DNA of 64,000 bases from Candidatus Gastranaerophilales bacterium (GCA_017475485.1 JAFVFO010000038.1:38206-102205); one strand, 5' to 3'. Shown: positions 45,444 through 55,170, numbered from the stretch's first letter. The notes: generated by a model not told the origin, from the sequence alone. Made by a program: numbers and translations.

Positions 45444-45920
45444 TCAATCCTCTATTGTAATATCTAATCTGTTTTCTTCATCAGGCTTTTTCTCGAAATG
45501 AGAATAAAACCAAGCTAAACCCATTGCACTTGTCGAATTTGTAGCACCAAAAACCAAAGCAACCATAAATACAAGTACAAAAAATAACCATAATGCGCTT
45601 GTAAGCATATCGGGTATCATATAAGAATAATAATTTTTAAATAAAAATTTTAATACGCACACCAAAGGCGAAAAAGAAGCAAAAAATCCGATAGTAGCGC
45701 TAAAGCCTATTATTCCGCCCAAGATTGCACCTTGTTCATTGTTAATGAAACTTAGATGTTTTTCATTTTTTTTCATATAAATAATTATCACAGGTGCTGA
45801 TAAAAACATTAAAATAAATAAACAAAAACCTATAAAAGCAGGAACTAATGACGCTATACCGATACACGCACCAAGAATTAGCGCAAAAACAACTGCTCTT
45901 TTTACTACGGTTTCATTCAT
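45444..45920 (-). CDS. small membrane protein of unknown function
   Basis: This 158-residue protein has about four hydrophobic segments (near residues 10-27, 29-48, 63-80 and 107-127) and a short charged tail ending RLDITIED. The glycine-rich second transmembrane region, GAILGGIIGFSATIGF, resembles small DUF4199-type or permease-associated membrane proteins, but I cannot assign it. It is encoded between ruvC (4-bp overlap) and mtnA (1-bp gap). Confidence 0.75.
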   Translation of the reverse strand: MNETVVKRAVVFALILGACIGIASLVPAFIGFCLFILMFLSAPVIIIYMKKNEKHLSFINNEQGAILGGIIGFSATIGFFASFSPLVCVLKFLFKNYYSYMIPDMLTSALWLFFVLVFMVALVFGATNSTSAMGLAWFYSHFEKKPDEENRLDITIED

Positions 45921-46405
45921 TTTATCCTCTCCTTAAAATTTAAGTTTTGCGCATGACACAAAGCTAATGCTATCGAATCTATTGTATCATCTAGTTTAAC
46001 ATTTTCTTTAATTTCTACAAAATTCTTAACCATTAACTTAACCATTGGCTTATCCGCCCTGCCATGACCCGTTATTGTCTGTTTTACAACAAGCGGGGTG
46101 TATTCATATATTGGTATGGAATTTTCCTCTAATGAAAGTAAAATTACACCCCTTGCCTGTGCTACAGGTATTATGGTTTTTTGATTTTTAAAGAAAAACA
46201 ATTGCTCAATTGACGCACAATCAGGATTATATTTTTTTATTAAAAAATCCATATCCGCTTTTAGTTCAAGCAATCTTTTAGGATGAGGCGCTGTTTTATC
46301 GGTTTGAATAGAACCTGACGTTATAACATCAAAACAATCATTTTCATATTGGAGAAAACTGTAGCCTGTTATTCCTATTCCGGGGTCAATTCCTAAAATA
46401 AGCAT
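45917..46405 (-). CDS. ruvC: Holliday junction resolvase RuvC
   Basis: RuvC cuts four-way DNA junctions during recombination as part of the RuvABC complex. The catalytic acidic residues can be placed: D7 in ILGIDPGIGITGY, E67 in ASIEQLFF, and the C-terminal pair in LDDTIDSIALALCHAQN. The length of 162 residues is standard. It lies one base after pbp1A. Confidence 0.95.
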   Translation of the reverse strand: MLILGIDPGIGITGYSFLQYENDCFDVITSGSIQTDKTAPHPKRLLELKADMDFLIKKYNPDCASIEQLFFFKNQKTIIPVAQARGVILLSLEENSIPIYEYTPLVVKQTITGHGRADKPMVKLMVKNFVEIKENVKLDDTIDSIALALCHAQNLNFKERIK

Positions 46406-46406
46406 A

Positions 46407-48542
46407 TTACTCTCCGGGCAGCGGCACTACAATGTTTGATGTTTCTTCATCATCATATTTTACTAAATCTCTTCTTTCGTCAAATTGCTTTTGCGCAGCG
46501 CCTGTTTTTGGTTTAGGTGCAATCACTTTAATTGGTTTAAAATCCTCTTTAAGGGTTTCTCTATTTTGATTATTATAACGAGTCTTTATTTCAAGTGCCT
46601 TGCTTTCCGCTTTAATATCCGCAGAACGTTCTTCCGATTCATCAACCGTTTCATTAACATCATCCATGCCGAAAGGACTTGCGGATTCTGAGCCATTCAT
46701 CATAGGATAATCAAACACACTCTTTGGGAAGTTTTCAATTGCAATTTTCATATACTGTGCAAAAATTCTTGCAGGTAAAGAACCACCTGTAATACCGGGT
46801 AATTTTGAATTATTGTCATTACCAATCCAAACACCCGTTACTATATCAGGAGTAAAGCCTACAAACCATGCGTCCCTATAATCGTTTGTTGTACCTGTTT
46901 TTCCGGCTACATTTGCCGCAACATTTGCAGCTTTACCCGTGCCTATTTCTACAACTTTTCTAAGCATGTAAGTCATTCCGGCCGCTGTTTCAAAGTTAAT
47001 TACCTTTATTATTTTAGGGCCCGAATTTTCATAAATTGTAACTCCTCTTGAGTTTTCAACTCTTTCAACGCAATAAGGACGAACTCTAAAACCGCCGTTT
47101 GCAAACGCGCCATAAGCGACTACCATATCGTATAGTTTTACACCGTTAGAGCCTAATGCTATTGTCATATCACTTGATAATGGTGTAGAAATACCCATTT
47201 CACGCGCTGTTTGAATAACCGCATCAACCCCTGATTTTTTAATCAAACGAACGGCAGCAACATTTGACGATACAGCAAGTGCTTGCCATAGGGCAATTTT
47301 ACCGCGATACTTTTTGCCGTAATTTTTGGGTGACCAATTGCCGACAGTTAAGGGTGTATCTTCAATTACATCATTAACATGAACCCCTTGTTGAAGGGCT
47401 GTTGCATATACAAACGGTTTAAATGAAGAACCTGAAGGCCTTATAGCCTTAGAAACTCTGTCATATTGGCTTTGTTCATAGTTTTTACCGCCGATATACG
47501 AATATATTCTGCCCGTTGTGGGCGAAAAAGAGAACAATGCAACCTGATTTGCGGGGCTTGTTAACTTGGCGGTTGACAGGGAGGATGAAACTATACTTTG
47601 AGCTTGATTTTGAGATTTGTAATCAAGCGTTGTATATATTTTTAAACCGCCCTGAGAAATTTCTTGTTCTTCAAAGCCTATATTTTTTAATTCATTTAAA
47701 ACAAAATCTATAAAGTACGGCGCTTTGTTGTACGAGTAGATGCGCGGCTTCTCAGAGAGCCTAAGACCCTCCTTTTGAGCAGATACCATTTGCTCATAAG
47801 TAATGTACTTGTTTCTGTACATTCTTTTTAAAACTTGATTTCTGCGCTTTAATCCCGCCTTTTTATTCGCAAAAGGAGAATAAATGGAAGGCGCTTGAGG
47901 AAGCCCTGCAATAAGTGCCTGTTCAGCCAAAGTTAATTGAGATAAATCTTTATCAAAAAATGTTCTGGCAGCTGATGATACACCATATACACCTGAACCA
48001 AGATAAACAGAATTAAGATATAGTTCTAAAATTTCGTCTTTTGAAATTGTTTTTTCTATACGGTGTGCGATTATAAGTTCTTTAATTTTTCTGTCAAACG
48101 TTCTTTCATTTGATAAGAAAAGTATTCTTGCCAATTGCTGGGTAATAGTAGAAGCACCTTGCTTAACCTGACCGGATAAAACATTTGTTATGGTTGAGCG
48201 AATCATACCGATTGTATCAAAACCCCTATGATGATAAAAATTCTTATCTTCCGTTGCTATAACAGCTTTTTTAAGATTATCAGGGATTTTATCTATAGAT
48301 ACTTTTTCAAATTTGAATGCGGTAAAAGTTTTAATTACCTCGCCGTCAGATGAATAAATTGTTGTAACAGGGTTTGGTTTTATATCATCAAAATTTGATA
48401 TAGGAGGCAGGCTTGCAAGATAAATGTTAAAAGCCGCAATTGCAGCTAAACCCGCAGATAAACACATTGAAAGAAAGCATAAAAAAATGCTTCTTTTTTT
48501 AGGTCCTTTTGAAACTACTCTTTTTCTTCGCACACTATTCAT
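46407..48542 (-). CDS. class A penicillin-binding protein 1A
   Basis: This bifunctional enzyme polymerises and cross-links peptidoglycan at the outer face of the cytoplasmic membrane. The 711-residue product has a membrane anchor (about 20-42), the GT51 transglycosylase motif ATEDKNFYHHRGFD near residue 96 and GASTITQQLARILFL. The transpeptidase has S-x-x-K in PSGSSFKPF near 371, SSN, and KTGTTNDYRDAWFVG near 546. The last 60 residues are charged and low-complexity. It is the first gene of the operon that includes ruvC and mtnA. Confidence 0.94.
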   Translation of the reverse strand: MNSVRRKRVVSKGPKKRSIFLCFLSMCLSAGLAAIAAFNIYLASLPPISNFDDIKPNPVTTIYSSDGEVIKTFTAFKFEKVSIDKIPDNLKKAVIATEDKNFYHHRGFDTIGMIRSTITNVLSGQVKQGASTITQQLARILFLSNERTFDRKIKELIIAHRIEKTISKDEILELYLNSVYLGSGVYGVSSAARTFFDKDLSQLTLAEQALIAGLPQAPSIYSPFANKKAGLKRRNQVLKRMYRNKYITYEQMVSAQKEGLRLSEKPRIYSYNKAPYFIDFVLNELKNIGFEEQEISQGGLKIYTTLDYKSQNQAQSIVSSSLSTAKLTSPANQVALFSFSPTTGRIYSYIGGKNYEQSQYDRVSKAIRPSGSSFKPFVYATALQQGVHVNDVIEDTPLTVGNWSPKNYGKKYRGKIALWQALAVSSNVAAVRLIKKSGVDAVIQTAREMGISTPLSSDMTIALGSNGVKLYDMVVAYGAFANGGFRVRPYCVERVENSRGVTIYENSGPKIIKVINFETAAGMTYMLRKVVEIGTGKAANVAANVAGKTGTTNDYRDAWFVGFTPDIVTGVWIGNDNNSKLPGITGGSLPARIFAQYMKIAIENFPKSVFDYPMMNGSESASPFGMDDVNETVDESEERSADIKAESKALEIKTRYNNQNRETLKEDFKPIKVIAPKPKTGAAQKQFDERRDLVKYDDEETSNIVVPLPGE

Positions 48543-48590
48543 AGCTACATGTTAATACAAAAAATTGCTTATGCAACTTTATTAAGTTCA

Positions 48591-48965
48591 TTAAAATTTT
48601 ATTTCACGCACTTCTTCGGTTCTGTCTATAACATGGCCTGAACCCATACTGAAGGTTTGCAGGAATGAATCTTCTTTTTCTAATTCAACATAAGTTTTCT
48701 TTAAATCACTTAAAAGTTCCGTGTCCGGTTTTGTTGCATATTGCGCGCCAACTTGGGGCGTATCCGTAAATAAAAGTTTTTTTAATCTGGCTTGAATACT
48801 AACTTGAGCTTTGCCTTCGGCGTCTTTTGCGCGGGAATAATCAACAATTGATGACATATTATCAATGTCATCCAAAACCGTATGCGCGTCAATTCTGAAC
48901 TGTTCCAATTCTTTTAATCCGCGAGATGAATTTATATATTTTGTTGTTATGCCGTTAATCTTCAA
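48591..48965 (-). CDS. small protein of unknown function
   Basis: The 124-residue product starts MKINGITTKYINSSRG and is predicted mostly helical, with a likely amphipathic helix around LEQFRIDAHTVLDDIDNM and a second around LLSDLKKTYVELEKEDS. It has no signal peptide or membrane segment. The N-terminal MKI-x start loosely resembles the tag at 49056-49313. No function can be assigned. Confidence 0.65.
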   Translation of the reverse strand: MKINGITTKYINSSRGLKELEQFRIDAHTVLDDIDNMSSIVDYSRAKDAEGKAQVSIQARLKKLLFTDTPQVGAQYATKPDTELLSDLKKTYVELEKEDSFLQTFSMGSGHVIDRTEEVREIKF

Positions 48966-49055
48966 TTGCTTTATCTTGTCTTTCTTTTGATTGTTTTTAC
49001 TACCGTATTATTTACTTGGTAAATTTTTACGCCGCAGTTTAGATACAGTTCAAAA

Positions 49056-49313
49056 CTAAAGCTCATCATTTAATTCCTGAGCTGAGCTTGTATGGGTTTG
49101 TAATTCCCACATATATAATGCTTTCAGTAGTTTTCCGCTGTAGCATGAAAGGATATCTGAATTTTCATCATATAAAAGATATTCTTTTGACAATGCTTCA
49201 TCATCAGATATATTTTCTTGCGCCAACTTTATTATTTTTCTTTTTGCATTTTCATCAAATACCGCATAATTGCTTTTTGAAGAAAAATTTAAACTAACAG
49301 GGGTGATTTTCAT
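49056..49313 (-). CDS. small protein with MKITPVS N-terminal tag, unknown function
   Basis: An 85-residue product starting MKITPVSLNFSSKSNYAVFDENAK and continuing as charged helix. The first seven residues are nearly the same as in the much larger protein at 40537-42207 (MRISPVS after MD), yet the rest is unrelated. It has no membrane segment. It lies in a cluster of small unknowns between pbp1A and the SLH gene. Confidence 0.6.
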   Translation of the reverse strand: MKITPVSLNFSSKSNYAVFDENAKRKIIKLAQENISDDEALSKEYLLYDENSDILSCYSGKLLKALYMWELQTHTSSAQELNDEL

Positions 49314-49394
49314 ACATTTTCCTATAACAGTGTAAATATATAAAACCCGTAAGAAAAATTATTGCACAAAAATATTATATTGAAAAGAAAATAA

Positions 49395-49422
49395 AATCCC
49401 TTGCAGAATTCTGCAAGGGATT
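49395..49422 (-). terminator. perfect palindromic terminator after the SLH gene
   Basis: A 28-bp perfect palindrome (49395-49422, arms AATCCCTTGCAGAA / TTCTGCAAGGGATT) lies 22 bp after the SLH gene stop. On the minus strand it is followed by TTTTATTTTC, so it serves this gene as an intrinsic terminator. Confidence 0.85.
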
Positions 49423-49444
49423 AAAGTTATTTAATTTCAGTTAA

Positions 49445-50872
49445 TTAAAAAATAACTGTTAATTCTTCATTAGGATTTAAAGCTGAAGAATTAGAAACTG
49501 AAGGAACGATTGTGTATAACAATTCGTCGCCTAATTCATAGATGATACCGAATGTACCTGAAATAGTAGTTTTAACGATACCATATACACCTTTACCAAG
49601 CGTTACAAATGAGTTACCAAAACTTGCAGCACCGCGGCCAAGATGACCTGTAAATGTTTCAACTAATGTATCGGATAATTGATCACCGTATTGTTCTAAA
49701 CCGTCGCCTGCAATGTTAACGATTTCACCAACACCACGACCTGTGATACCAACTGTTCTTGCAGCAGCAGTGAATGGTAAGCCAAGAATTCTTGCTACAA
49801 TGTTAGGATTCTTAATGCAATCTGCTGTTGCAGAAGTTAATTGTTTTGGTAATTCAGCTTTTTGATCACCGTTTGAAATTTGAGTGAATTTAACTGTAAC
49901 TGAACCGGGGTGAGTTCCTAAGCCCGGACGTTGAACTGTAACAACTCTGCCTTCAACAACTGAACCTGTTGGGAATGTTTGATTGCCAACAACTGTTTCT
50001 TCAGTAGTTTTAGCTAAGAATCTGTCACCAATGTTAGAATGTTTAGCATCAATTCTGTCTAACATTTTAACTTTAACAGCAACAGGAGCTGCTGAATTAG
50101 CAAATGCATCACCGACTAATTGGCCGTTAGCACCGAATTTAATTCTTAATTCGGAAACTAAAGTAGCAACTTGCTGTCTTGATAAATATGGAGCAGATAA
50201 TAATGTGTTAACATCAGGAACATTAGCTAATAAACCTGAAGCAACAACTTCTTTTGTGCAGCCGTAAGCCCAAGTCGGGATGTTTTCAATAACCTTACCG
50301 TTTAATGTAGGTGCAGAACCGTCATTAGTGTAAGGAACTTCGATTAATTTAGCAACTACTGCAAATACTTCTGCTTTTGTAATTGCTTGGTCAGGTTTGA
50401 ATGATTTATCAGGATAACCAATCATAACATCTGCGGCTGTAGCTGTTTTAATTTCAGCATCTGCCCAGTATGAAGCAGTTACATCTGTATATGTTTTGTG
50501 GTAGCCAAGGTCTTTCATATTCAAACCGTTAGCTAACATAAATGCGATTTCAGATCTTGAAACAGGCATTTTGATATCGAAATCTTTATCGCCTTTTCTA
50601 ACGCTCATAGCATTTAATAAATCTCTTGCAAAAGCGTTAACGTATAAATTTTCTTTATTGGTAAAACCGATTCTGTTTTTTTGTTTTAGGATTTTACCGC
50701 CAATACGATATACATAGTTAGCGTCTTTTACTTCTGTTGCGTCAGCATTCATTAATGAAGGGTGTGCATACACCTGTACTTTTTCCTGATCGCAGCAGGT
50801 TTTTGCCATAACATTTGAACATGTTAAGAATAATGCTAATGTTATTGACAATGCTTGTGTAGTTTTTCTCAT
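49445..50872 (-). CDS. S-layer homology (SLH) domain secreted protein
   Basis: The 475-residue product has a signal peptide (residues 1-23, ending VMA). SLH-type repeats lie at about residues 90-240: PVSRSEIAFMLANGLN, DVTASYWADAEIKTA with GYPDKSFKPDQAITKAEVFAVV, and a third unit ending LSRQQVATLVSELR. SLH domains bind pyruvylated or other secondary cell-wall polymers or peptidoglycan; in cyanobacteria they occur in outer-membrane porins. The C-terminal half (250-475) is beta-rich and glycine-rich near 370-460. It is a strongly expressed type of gene: good promoter, ribosome-binding site and terminator. Confidence 0.9.
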   Translation of the reverse strand: MRKTTQALSITLALFLTCSNVMAKTCCDQEKVQVYAHPSLMNADATEVKDANYVYRIGGKILKQKNRIGFTNKENLYVNAFARDLLNAMSVRKGDKDFDIKMPVSRSEIAFMLANGLNMKDLGYHKTYTDVTASYWADAEIKTATAADVMIGYPDKSFKPDQAITKAEVFAVVAKLIEVPYTNDGSAPTLNGKVIENIPTWAYGCTKEVVASGLLANVPDVNTLLSAPYLSRQQVATLVSELRIKFGANGQLVGDAFANSAAPVAVKVKMLDRIDAKHSNIGDRFLAKTTEETVVGNQTFPTGSVVEGRVVTVQRPGLGTHPGSVTVKFTQISNGDQKAELPKQLTSATADCIKNPNIVARILGLPFTAAARTVGITGRGVGEIVNIAGDGLEQYGDQLSDTLVETFTGHLGRGAASFGNSFVTLGKGVYGIVKTTISGTFGIIYELGDELLYTIVPSVSNSSALNPNEELTVIF

Positions 50873-50925
50873 AACATACTCCTATTCTTAGTATTATATA
50901 AATCGTAACACAAAAGTACAAACTA

Positions 50926-50954
50926 ATTATCTAATAATTTAAAAATATAGTCAA
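50926..50954 (-). promoter_or_regulatory. sigma70-type promoter of the SLH gene
   Basis: On the minus strand, TTGACT (50954-50949) and GATAAT (50931-50926) are separated by 17 bases, each 5 of 6 to consensus. About 50 bases of leader with AGGAG precede the ATG at 50870-50872. Confidence 0.75.
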
Positions 50955-50961
50955 GTAAAAA

Positions 50962-52116
50962 CTAAGGTAGATTTTTAATGTCTTCAAAAATAATTTTTGA
51001 AGCGTCTTGAATGGCCGTTCTTGCCGAGTATGCGTTATGCGGCCTTTTAACCAAAATAGTAACAATATATTTTTTACCGTTATTTGTATAAACAATTCCC
51101 GAATCGCCAAGCATTGTTCCTATGTCGCCGGTTTTATGTAAAACCATTACATCAGGCGGTAACTTTTCTTTTATTAAATGGATATTTTTAGTATTTCCGA
51201 GATATTCTTTTAAAATATTTTTATATTTCGGATTAATATAATTTGGATTATCTATATTATATAAAATTTTAGAAATTTCATAAGCCGTAATTTTATTTGT
51301 GCCTTCAAGGTCAGGAAGCCAATTGCCCATTGATACATGCTTTAAGCCGAGGTTTCGCATTGCACGGTTGAAATTATCAATTCCGCCGATTTCATATAAA
51401 ATCATATTTGTTGCGGAATTATCCGAATTTGCAATCATAATATTTGCAAGGTAATCAAGCGAATAATAAACATTTGCCCTTGTTTTTTGTAAATCGCCCG
51501 AGCCTGATGTTCTAAAGAATTCGCTGAATTTTCTATTGTCTTTTAAAGAAACGGGGAAAGGGGTTTTAGATGTTCTATCCACTAGTCTTATAAGTTCATA
51601 AGCAATAGGTATCTTTATTATACTTGCGGAAGGATATATTTCATTTGAATTAATTTCAAAACCCGAACCTGTCGAATATTCCCAAACAAATACGGCAGGC
51701 TGCAGTTCGGGATGTGTTTTAAATAAATCCAAAAGTTTTTGTTTTGTCGAACTCATTTCATTAAGTATTTGAATATCTGCAATTTGCTTAGATTTTTCAA
51801 CACTTTGAGTTCTAATATTTTCACCTAAAAAATTAGATGTATATAAATAATTAAGCGTCGGAGAAATATAACCCTTTACATTTAAATTCAAATCTTTATT
51901 TAAAATTCTGTTTATAAAAAGAGGTCTTAAATAATGGTTATAATTATACGGGCAGATGTAATACGCATAAAGACTCAATAATACAAGCGAAACAAACAAT
52001 GCAATAAAATTCTTTTTGCGTTTCTTCGGCTTTCTTTTAAGAACTTTAACATGCGAACTATGCGCTATAGGCGCATTATAATTATAGTATTCGGTTTTTC
52101 TTATAGGATATGACAA
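50962..52116 (-). CDS. membrane-anchored serine hydrolase, class A beta-lactamase fold
   Basis: The 384-residue protein has a basic N-terminal tail, one membrane segment (about 36-54) and an extracytoplasmic class A beta-lactamase-like domain. The active-site triads are S165-I-I-K168, S231-D-N233 and K328-T-G330, as in beta-lactamases. The omega loop is short; where lactamases have W-E-P-E-L-N, this has W266-L-P-D-L270-E, so the deacylating glutamate appears to be leucine. The protein may therefore be a penicillin-binding/peptidoglycan-related hydrolase rather than an effective resistance enzyme. That is inference from the motif alignment. Confidence 0.85.
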   Translation of the reverse strand: MSYPIRKTEYYNYNAPIAHSSHVKVLKRKPKKRKKNFIALFVSLVLLSLYAYYICPYNYNHYLRPLFINRILNKDLNLNVKGYISPTLNYLYTSNFLGENIRTQSVEKSKQIADIQILNEMSSTKQKLLDLFKTHPELQPAVFVWEYSTGSGFEINSNEIYPSASIIKIPIAYELIRLVDRTSKTPFPVSLKDNRKFSEFFRTSGSGDLQKTRANVYYSLDYLANIMIANSDNSATNMILYEIGGIDNFNRAMRNLGLKHVSMGNWLPDLEGTNKITAYEISKILYNIDNPNYINPKYKNILKEYLGNTKNIHLIKEKLPPDVMVLHKTGDIGTMLGDSGIVYTNNGKKYIVTILVKRPHNAYSARTAIQDASKIIFEDIKNLP

Positions 52117-52246
52117 TACTTAATACCAATTTCTACCTTAAGTTCAAGTTTAATCAATATTTCAAAATGTAACATGGTACAAATGTATGAAATATTAGCC
52201 AAAAATTATGCTATACTAAAACAAAAGAAACAATAGGAGTTTTTGT

Positions 52247-53122
52247 ATGAATATAATCTTATACAGCGAAAATGGAAATTCTTCCTTAGCGGATGAAATC
52301 AATTTAGATGACGAAGTGCAATTAAGGCAATTTGACTTATCCGAACTTGAAAATTACAAGCAATATAATCCGAGTTTAATGATATTGGATTTTGACATTA
52401 ATAAAATAAGAGAATTTTGCGCCGTCAGAAAAATTGAATGTTCTGTATTAGTTCCTTGCAAAACAATTCCCGAAAGCCTTATTGTTAGAGCATTAAGCTA
52501 TGATTATATTAAAACTCCCGCGGATAATACAGAATTAAATGTCAGAATTCGTGCATTATTAAAAACATACGAAACAAAGCGCGAACTTGTAAGAACCGCA
52601 ATTTGCGACGAATTAACAGGTTTATATAACAGAAAATACTTACACCACAGGCTTGATGCCGAAATATCACGTTCAAAAAGATACGGAACTCCCGTTTCTT
52701 GCCTTTTAATTGATATAGATTACTTTAAAATAGTAAATGATATGTATGGCTATGATTGGGGCGATATTTTGCTTAAAAAAATTGCTCAAATGTTAAATGC
52801 GCTTGTGCGTAAAGAAGACGTCCTTACAAGGTACGGTGATGAAGAATTTATTGTAATTCTGCCCGAAACAACAGAACAACAGGCAATGATTTTTGCAGAA
52901 CGTTTCAGAAAAGATGTTGAAAGAATGGAATTTATTCCTGCAAACGAAGAAGAGCGTCACCCGATAACGGTATCCGGCGGCGTAGCTTCCTTCCCAAGCA
53001 TTGAAGAAGCCGAGGAAGATTCTAATTCTTTAATCCGCTACGCGGAACATGCACTTTACAACGCTAAGCAATCAGGCAAAAATAAAATAATTGAATTTTC
53101 AAAGATGAATTTAGGGGGTTAA
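52247..53122 (+). CDS. GGDEF-family protein with receiver-like N-terminus
   Basis: The 291-residue product has an alpha/beta N-terminal part (residues 1-115) shaped like a response-regulator receiver, with no clear phospho-acceptor pattern. The GGDEF domain follows (residues about 120-285: ELTGLYNRKYL, DIDYFKIVNDMYG). The signature is R195-Y-G-D-E-E-F201, so the second glycine is replaced by aspartate, which would normally weaken or abolish cyclase activity. The inhibitory-site RxxD is intact at 188-191 (RKED), five residues before it. It may act as a c-di-GMP receptor. Confidence 0.88.
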   Translation: MNIILYSENGNSSLADEINLDDEVQLRQFDLSELENYKQYNPSLMILDFDINKIREFCAVRKIECSVLVPCKTIPESLIVRALSYDYIKTPADNTELNVRIRALLKTYETKRELVRTAICDELTGLYNRKYLHHRLDAEISRSKRYGTPVSCLLIDIDYFKIVNDMYGYDWGDILLKKIAQMLNALVRKEDVLTRYGDEEFIVILPETTEQQAMIFAERFRKDVERMEFIPANEEERHPITVSGGVASFPSIEEAEEDSNSLIRYAEHALYNAKQSGKNKIIEFSKMNLGG

Positions 53123-53887
53123 TTGAACAACCTTACAAAAAGAATAATACCTTGTTTAGATGTTAAAGAAGGCAAAACCGTTAAAGGGGTTAACTTTGAG
53201 AATTTAAAAACCGTTGGCGATCCGGTAGAACTTGCAAAAAAATACTCATCTTCCAACGCGGATGAGCTTGTTTTTCTTGATATAACAGCAACAAACGAAA
53301 AAAGAAAAACAATACTTGAACTTGTAGAACGCGTTGCAAAAGAAGTTTTTATACCCTTTACGGTAGGCGGGGGAATATCGGAATTAGAAGATATTAAAGC
53401 AATACTTTCTATGGGCGCGGATAAAATCTCCTTTAATTCTGCCGCCGTTAAAAACCCTTCTATAATTTCAGATTGCGCTAATTATTTCGGTTCTCAATGT
53501 ATAGTTGTAGCACTTGATGCCAAAAGGGTTGAAGGCGATTTTTATGTTTTTTGCAACGCAGGAAAGGTAAATTCAGGTAAAAAAGCTCTTGATTGGGCAA
53601 AACAGGTGCAAGAATTAGGCGCAGGCGAAATTCTTTTGACTTCTATGGATTATGACGGTACTCAAAAAGGTTTTGATATTGAATTAAACAAATTGATTTC
53701 AGATAACGTTAACATTCCGGTAATTGCTTCGGGCGGTGCAGGTGCAAATTCAAATCATTTTATTGATGTTTTCAAAAACACTAAAGTAGATGCAGCCCTT
53801 GCAGCTTCAATATTTCATTACGATACATTACCGATTGAAAAATTAAAAAAAGATTTAAAAAATGCAGATATAAAAGTTCGTATCTAG
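53123..53887 (+). CDS. hisF: imidazole glycerol phosphate synthase subunit HisF (TTG start)
   Basis: HisF is the cyclase subunit that makes imidazole glycerol phosphate and AICAR in histidine synthesis, paired with HisH. The 254-residue product shows the TIM-barrel pattern [15 protein letters not shown] (about 8-22), [20 protein letters not shown] and VIASGGAGA, with the catalytic aspartates at 13 and in VVALDAKR. It begins at TTG, immediately after the TAA of the GGDEF-family gene, with AGGGGG just upstream. It is separated from other his genes. Its stop overlaps the convergent O-antigen ligase stop as CTAG. Confidence 0.95.
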   Translation: MNNLTKRIIPCLDVKEGKTVKGVNFENLKTVGDPVELAKKYSSSNADELVFLDITATNEKRKTILELVERVAKEVFIPFTVGGGISELEDIKAILSMGADKISFNSAAVKNPSIISDCANYFGSQCIVVALDAKRVEGDFYVFCNAGKVNSGKKALDWAKQVQELGAGEILLTSMDYDGTQKGFDIELNKLISDNVNIPVIASGGAGANSNHFIDVFKNTKVDAALAASIFHYDTLPIEKLKKDLKNADIKVRI

Positions 53888-55170
53888 ATTTTTTTCAACA
53901 TTGCTATTGTCATCCAAAACATAAACTGCACCTGAGGCCTAAACCATATTGTATCAAAAAGCCCATGGCCAAAAACAGCTAAAATCATTAATATTATTGA
54001 AAAACAAAGAATTTTATTATCAAGATTGTCATTTTTTATAACATAAAAACATTTTTTAAAAACAAGAAATATAAATACCAAAAATGCAATTAAAGCAAAA
54101 ATACCGCTTTCAACGGCGATTTCCAACGGCACACAATATGAACCCAGTGCGTCATAACCTGTTTTCATATATAGCCCGTATATTTCTCTAAAATTTTGAT
54201 TGCCTACCCCTATTCCAAGAAATACATTGTCTAAAAACATCCTTATTGCGGATTCATAGACATTTAATCTGAATGAAATTGAGCTGTCTGTTCTGAATGC
54301 AAAAATTGATTCAAATCTTTTTATTAAAGCAGGATTTGTTATAACGAAGCCTAAAAGTGCCAAAACCCCCAGAACGCTTATGTTTTTATATCTTTTTTTA
54401 ATGTTTGACAATCCGCCGAATTTTTTTTCAACATAATATATAAGCCCGCAAAATAAAAAGGGGAAGAAAAACAAAAAGCCTAAATATGCGCCCCTGCACC
54501 CTGTGTCTATAATTGCAATTAAATTAATTAAAAATAAAATTGCAAAAACGAGAGCTATTTTTTTCTTTTTATTTTTAAGCGCAAGCAATATTAAATATAT
54601 AAAAGAAGATAATGCACAAAGAATGTACCCTGCCAATAAGTTAGGATTATATGGCAATAATGTACCGTAAGCACGCGAAACAACTTCTTCGGGGTTTAAA
54701 TGCGACATATCCTGCCAGCCTGAAATTTCATCTACACCATGGACATTTTGAAATATTGCAACAATGGATTCATAACTTGAAAACAATGCAACAAGCAGAA
54801 TTGTGGGAAGAATTTTCCTTTTATTTTCGCAGAAGAAAACTCCTGCACTAAAATAAAAAAGCACATAAACAAGAGTTTTTAAATACCCATGCAAGCTCAA
54901 GGAAAATAACGTTGAAGCAAACAAACTGACTGTTACAAATAAAAAGTAGATTATAAAAGCCCGTTCGTAATTTTCAAGGGAATAGTTTATTTTTTTAAAA
55001 AGAATTTTAAAAATCATTAAAGAACAAAAAACAAGCGCAATTGCGCCAATCATTTCAGACTGCAAAAATAAAGAGCAGAATAATACCGCCAAAAGTACAA
55101 AATAGGCGATATTATCAATGTTGTTAAAAAACAGGCTGTTTTGTATGAAATTCTTTATTTTAGTGGACAT
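53884..55170 (-). CDS. O-antigen ligase/polymerase-like membrane protein
   Basis: The 428-residue product has about eleven membrane segments and the WaaL/Wzy-type long loop region (residues about 290-350), with [28 protein letters not shown], a pattern of this superfamily. Such proteins attach or polymerise glycan on undecaprenyl diphosphate at the periplasmic side. It is encoded last in an envelope operon after DUF4330, heptose kinase and glycosyltransferase genes. Ligase and polymerase cannot be separated by eye. Confidence 0.82.
   Translation of the reverse strand: MSTKIKNFIQNSLFFNNIDNIAYFVLLAVLFCSLFLQSEMIGAIALVFCSLMIFKILFKKINYSLENYERAFIIYFLFVTVSLFASTLFSLSLHGYLKTLVYVLFYFSAGVFFCENKRKILPTILLVALFSSYESIVAIFQNVHGVDEISGWQDMSHLNPEEVVSRAYGTLLPYNPNLLAGYILCALSSFIYLILLALKNKKKKIALVFAILFLINLIAIIDTGCRGAYLGFLFFFPFLFCGLIYYVEKKFGGLSNIKKRYKNISVLGVLALLGFVITNPALIKRFESIFAFRTDSSISFRLNVYESAIRMFLDNVFLGIGVGNQNFREIYGLYMKTGYDALGSYCVPLEIAVESGIFALIAFLVFIFLVFKKCFYVIKNDNLDNKILCFSIILMILAVFGHGLFDTIWFRPQVQFMFWMTIAMLKKI

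Noticed and set aside
52247-52600. The N-terminal receiver-like part of the GGDEF-family gene as a separate response regulator.
   Set aside because: It is one continuous frame with the GGDEF domain and lacks a recognisable phospho-acceptor set.
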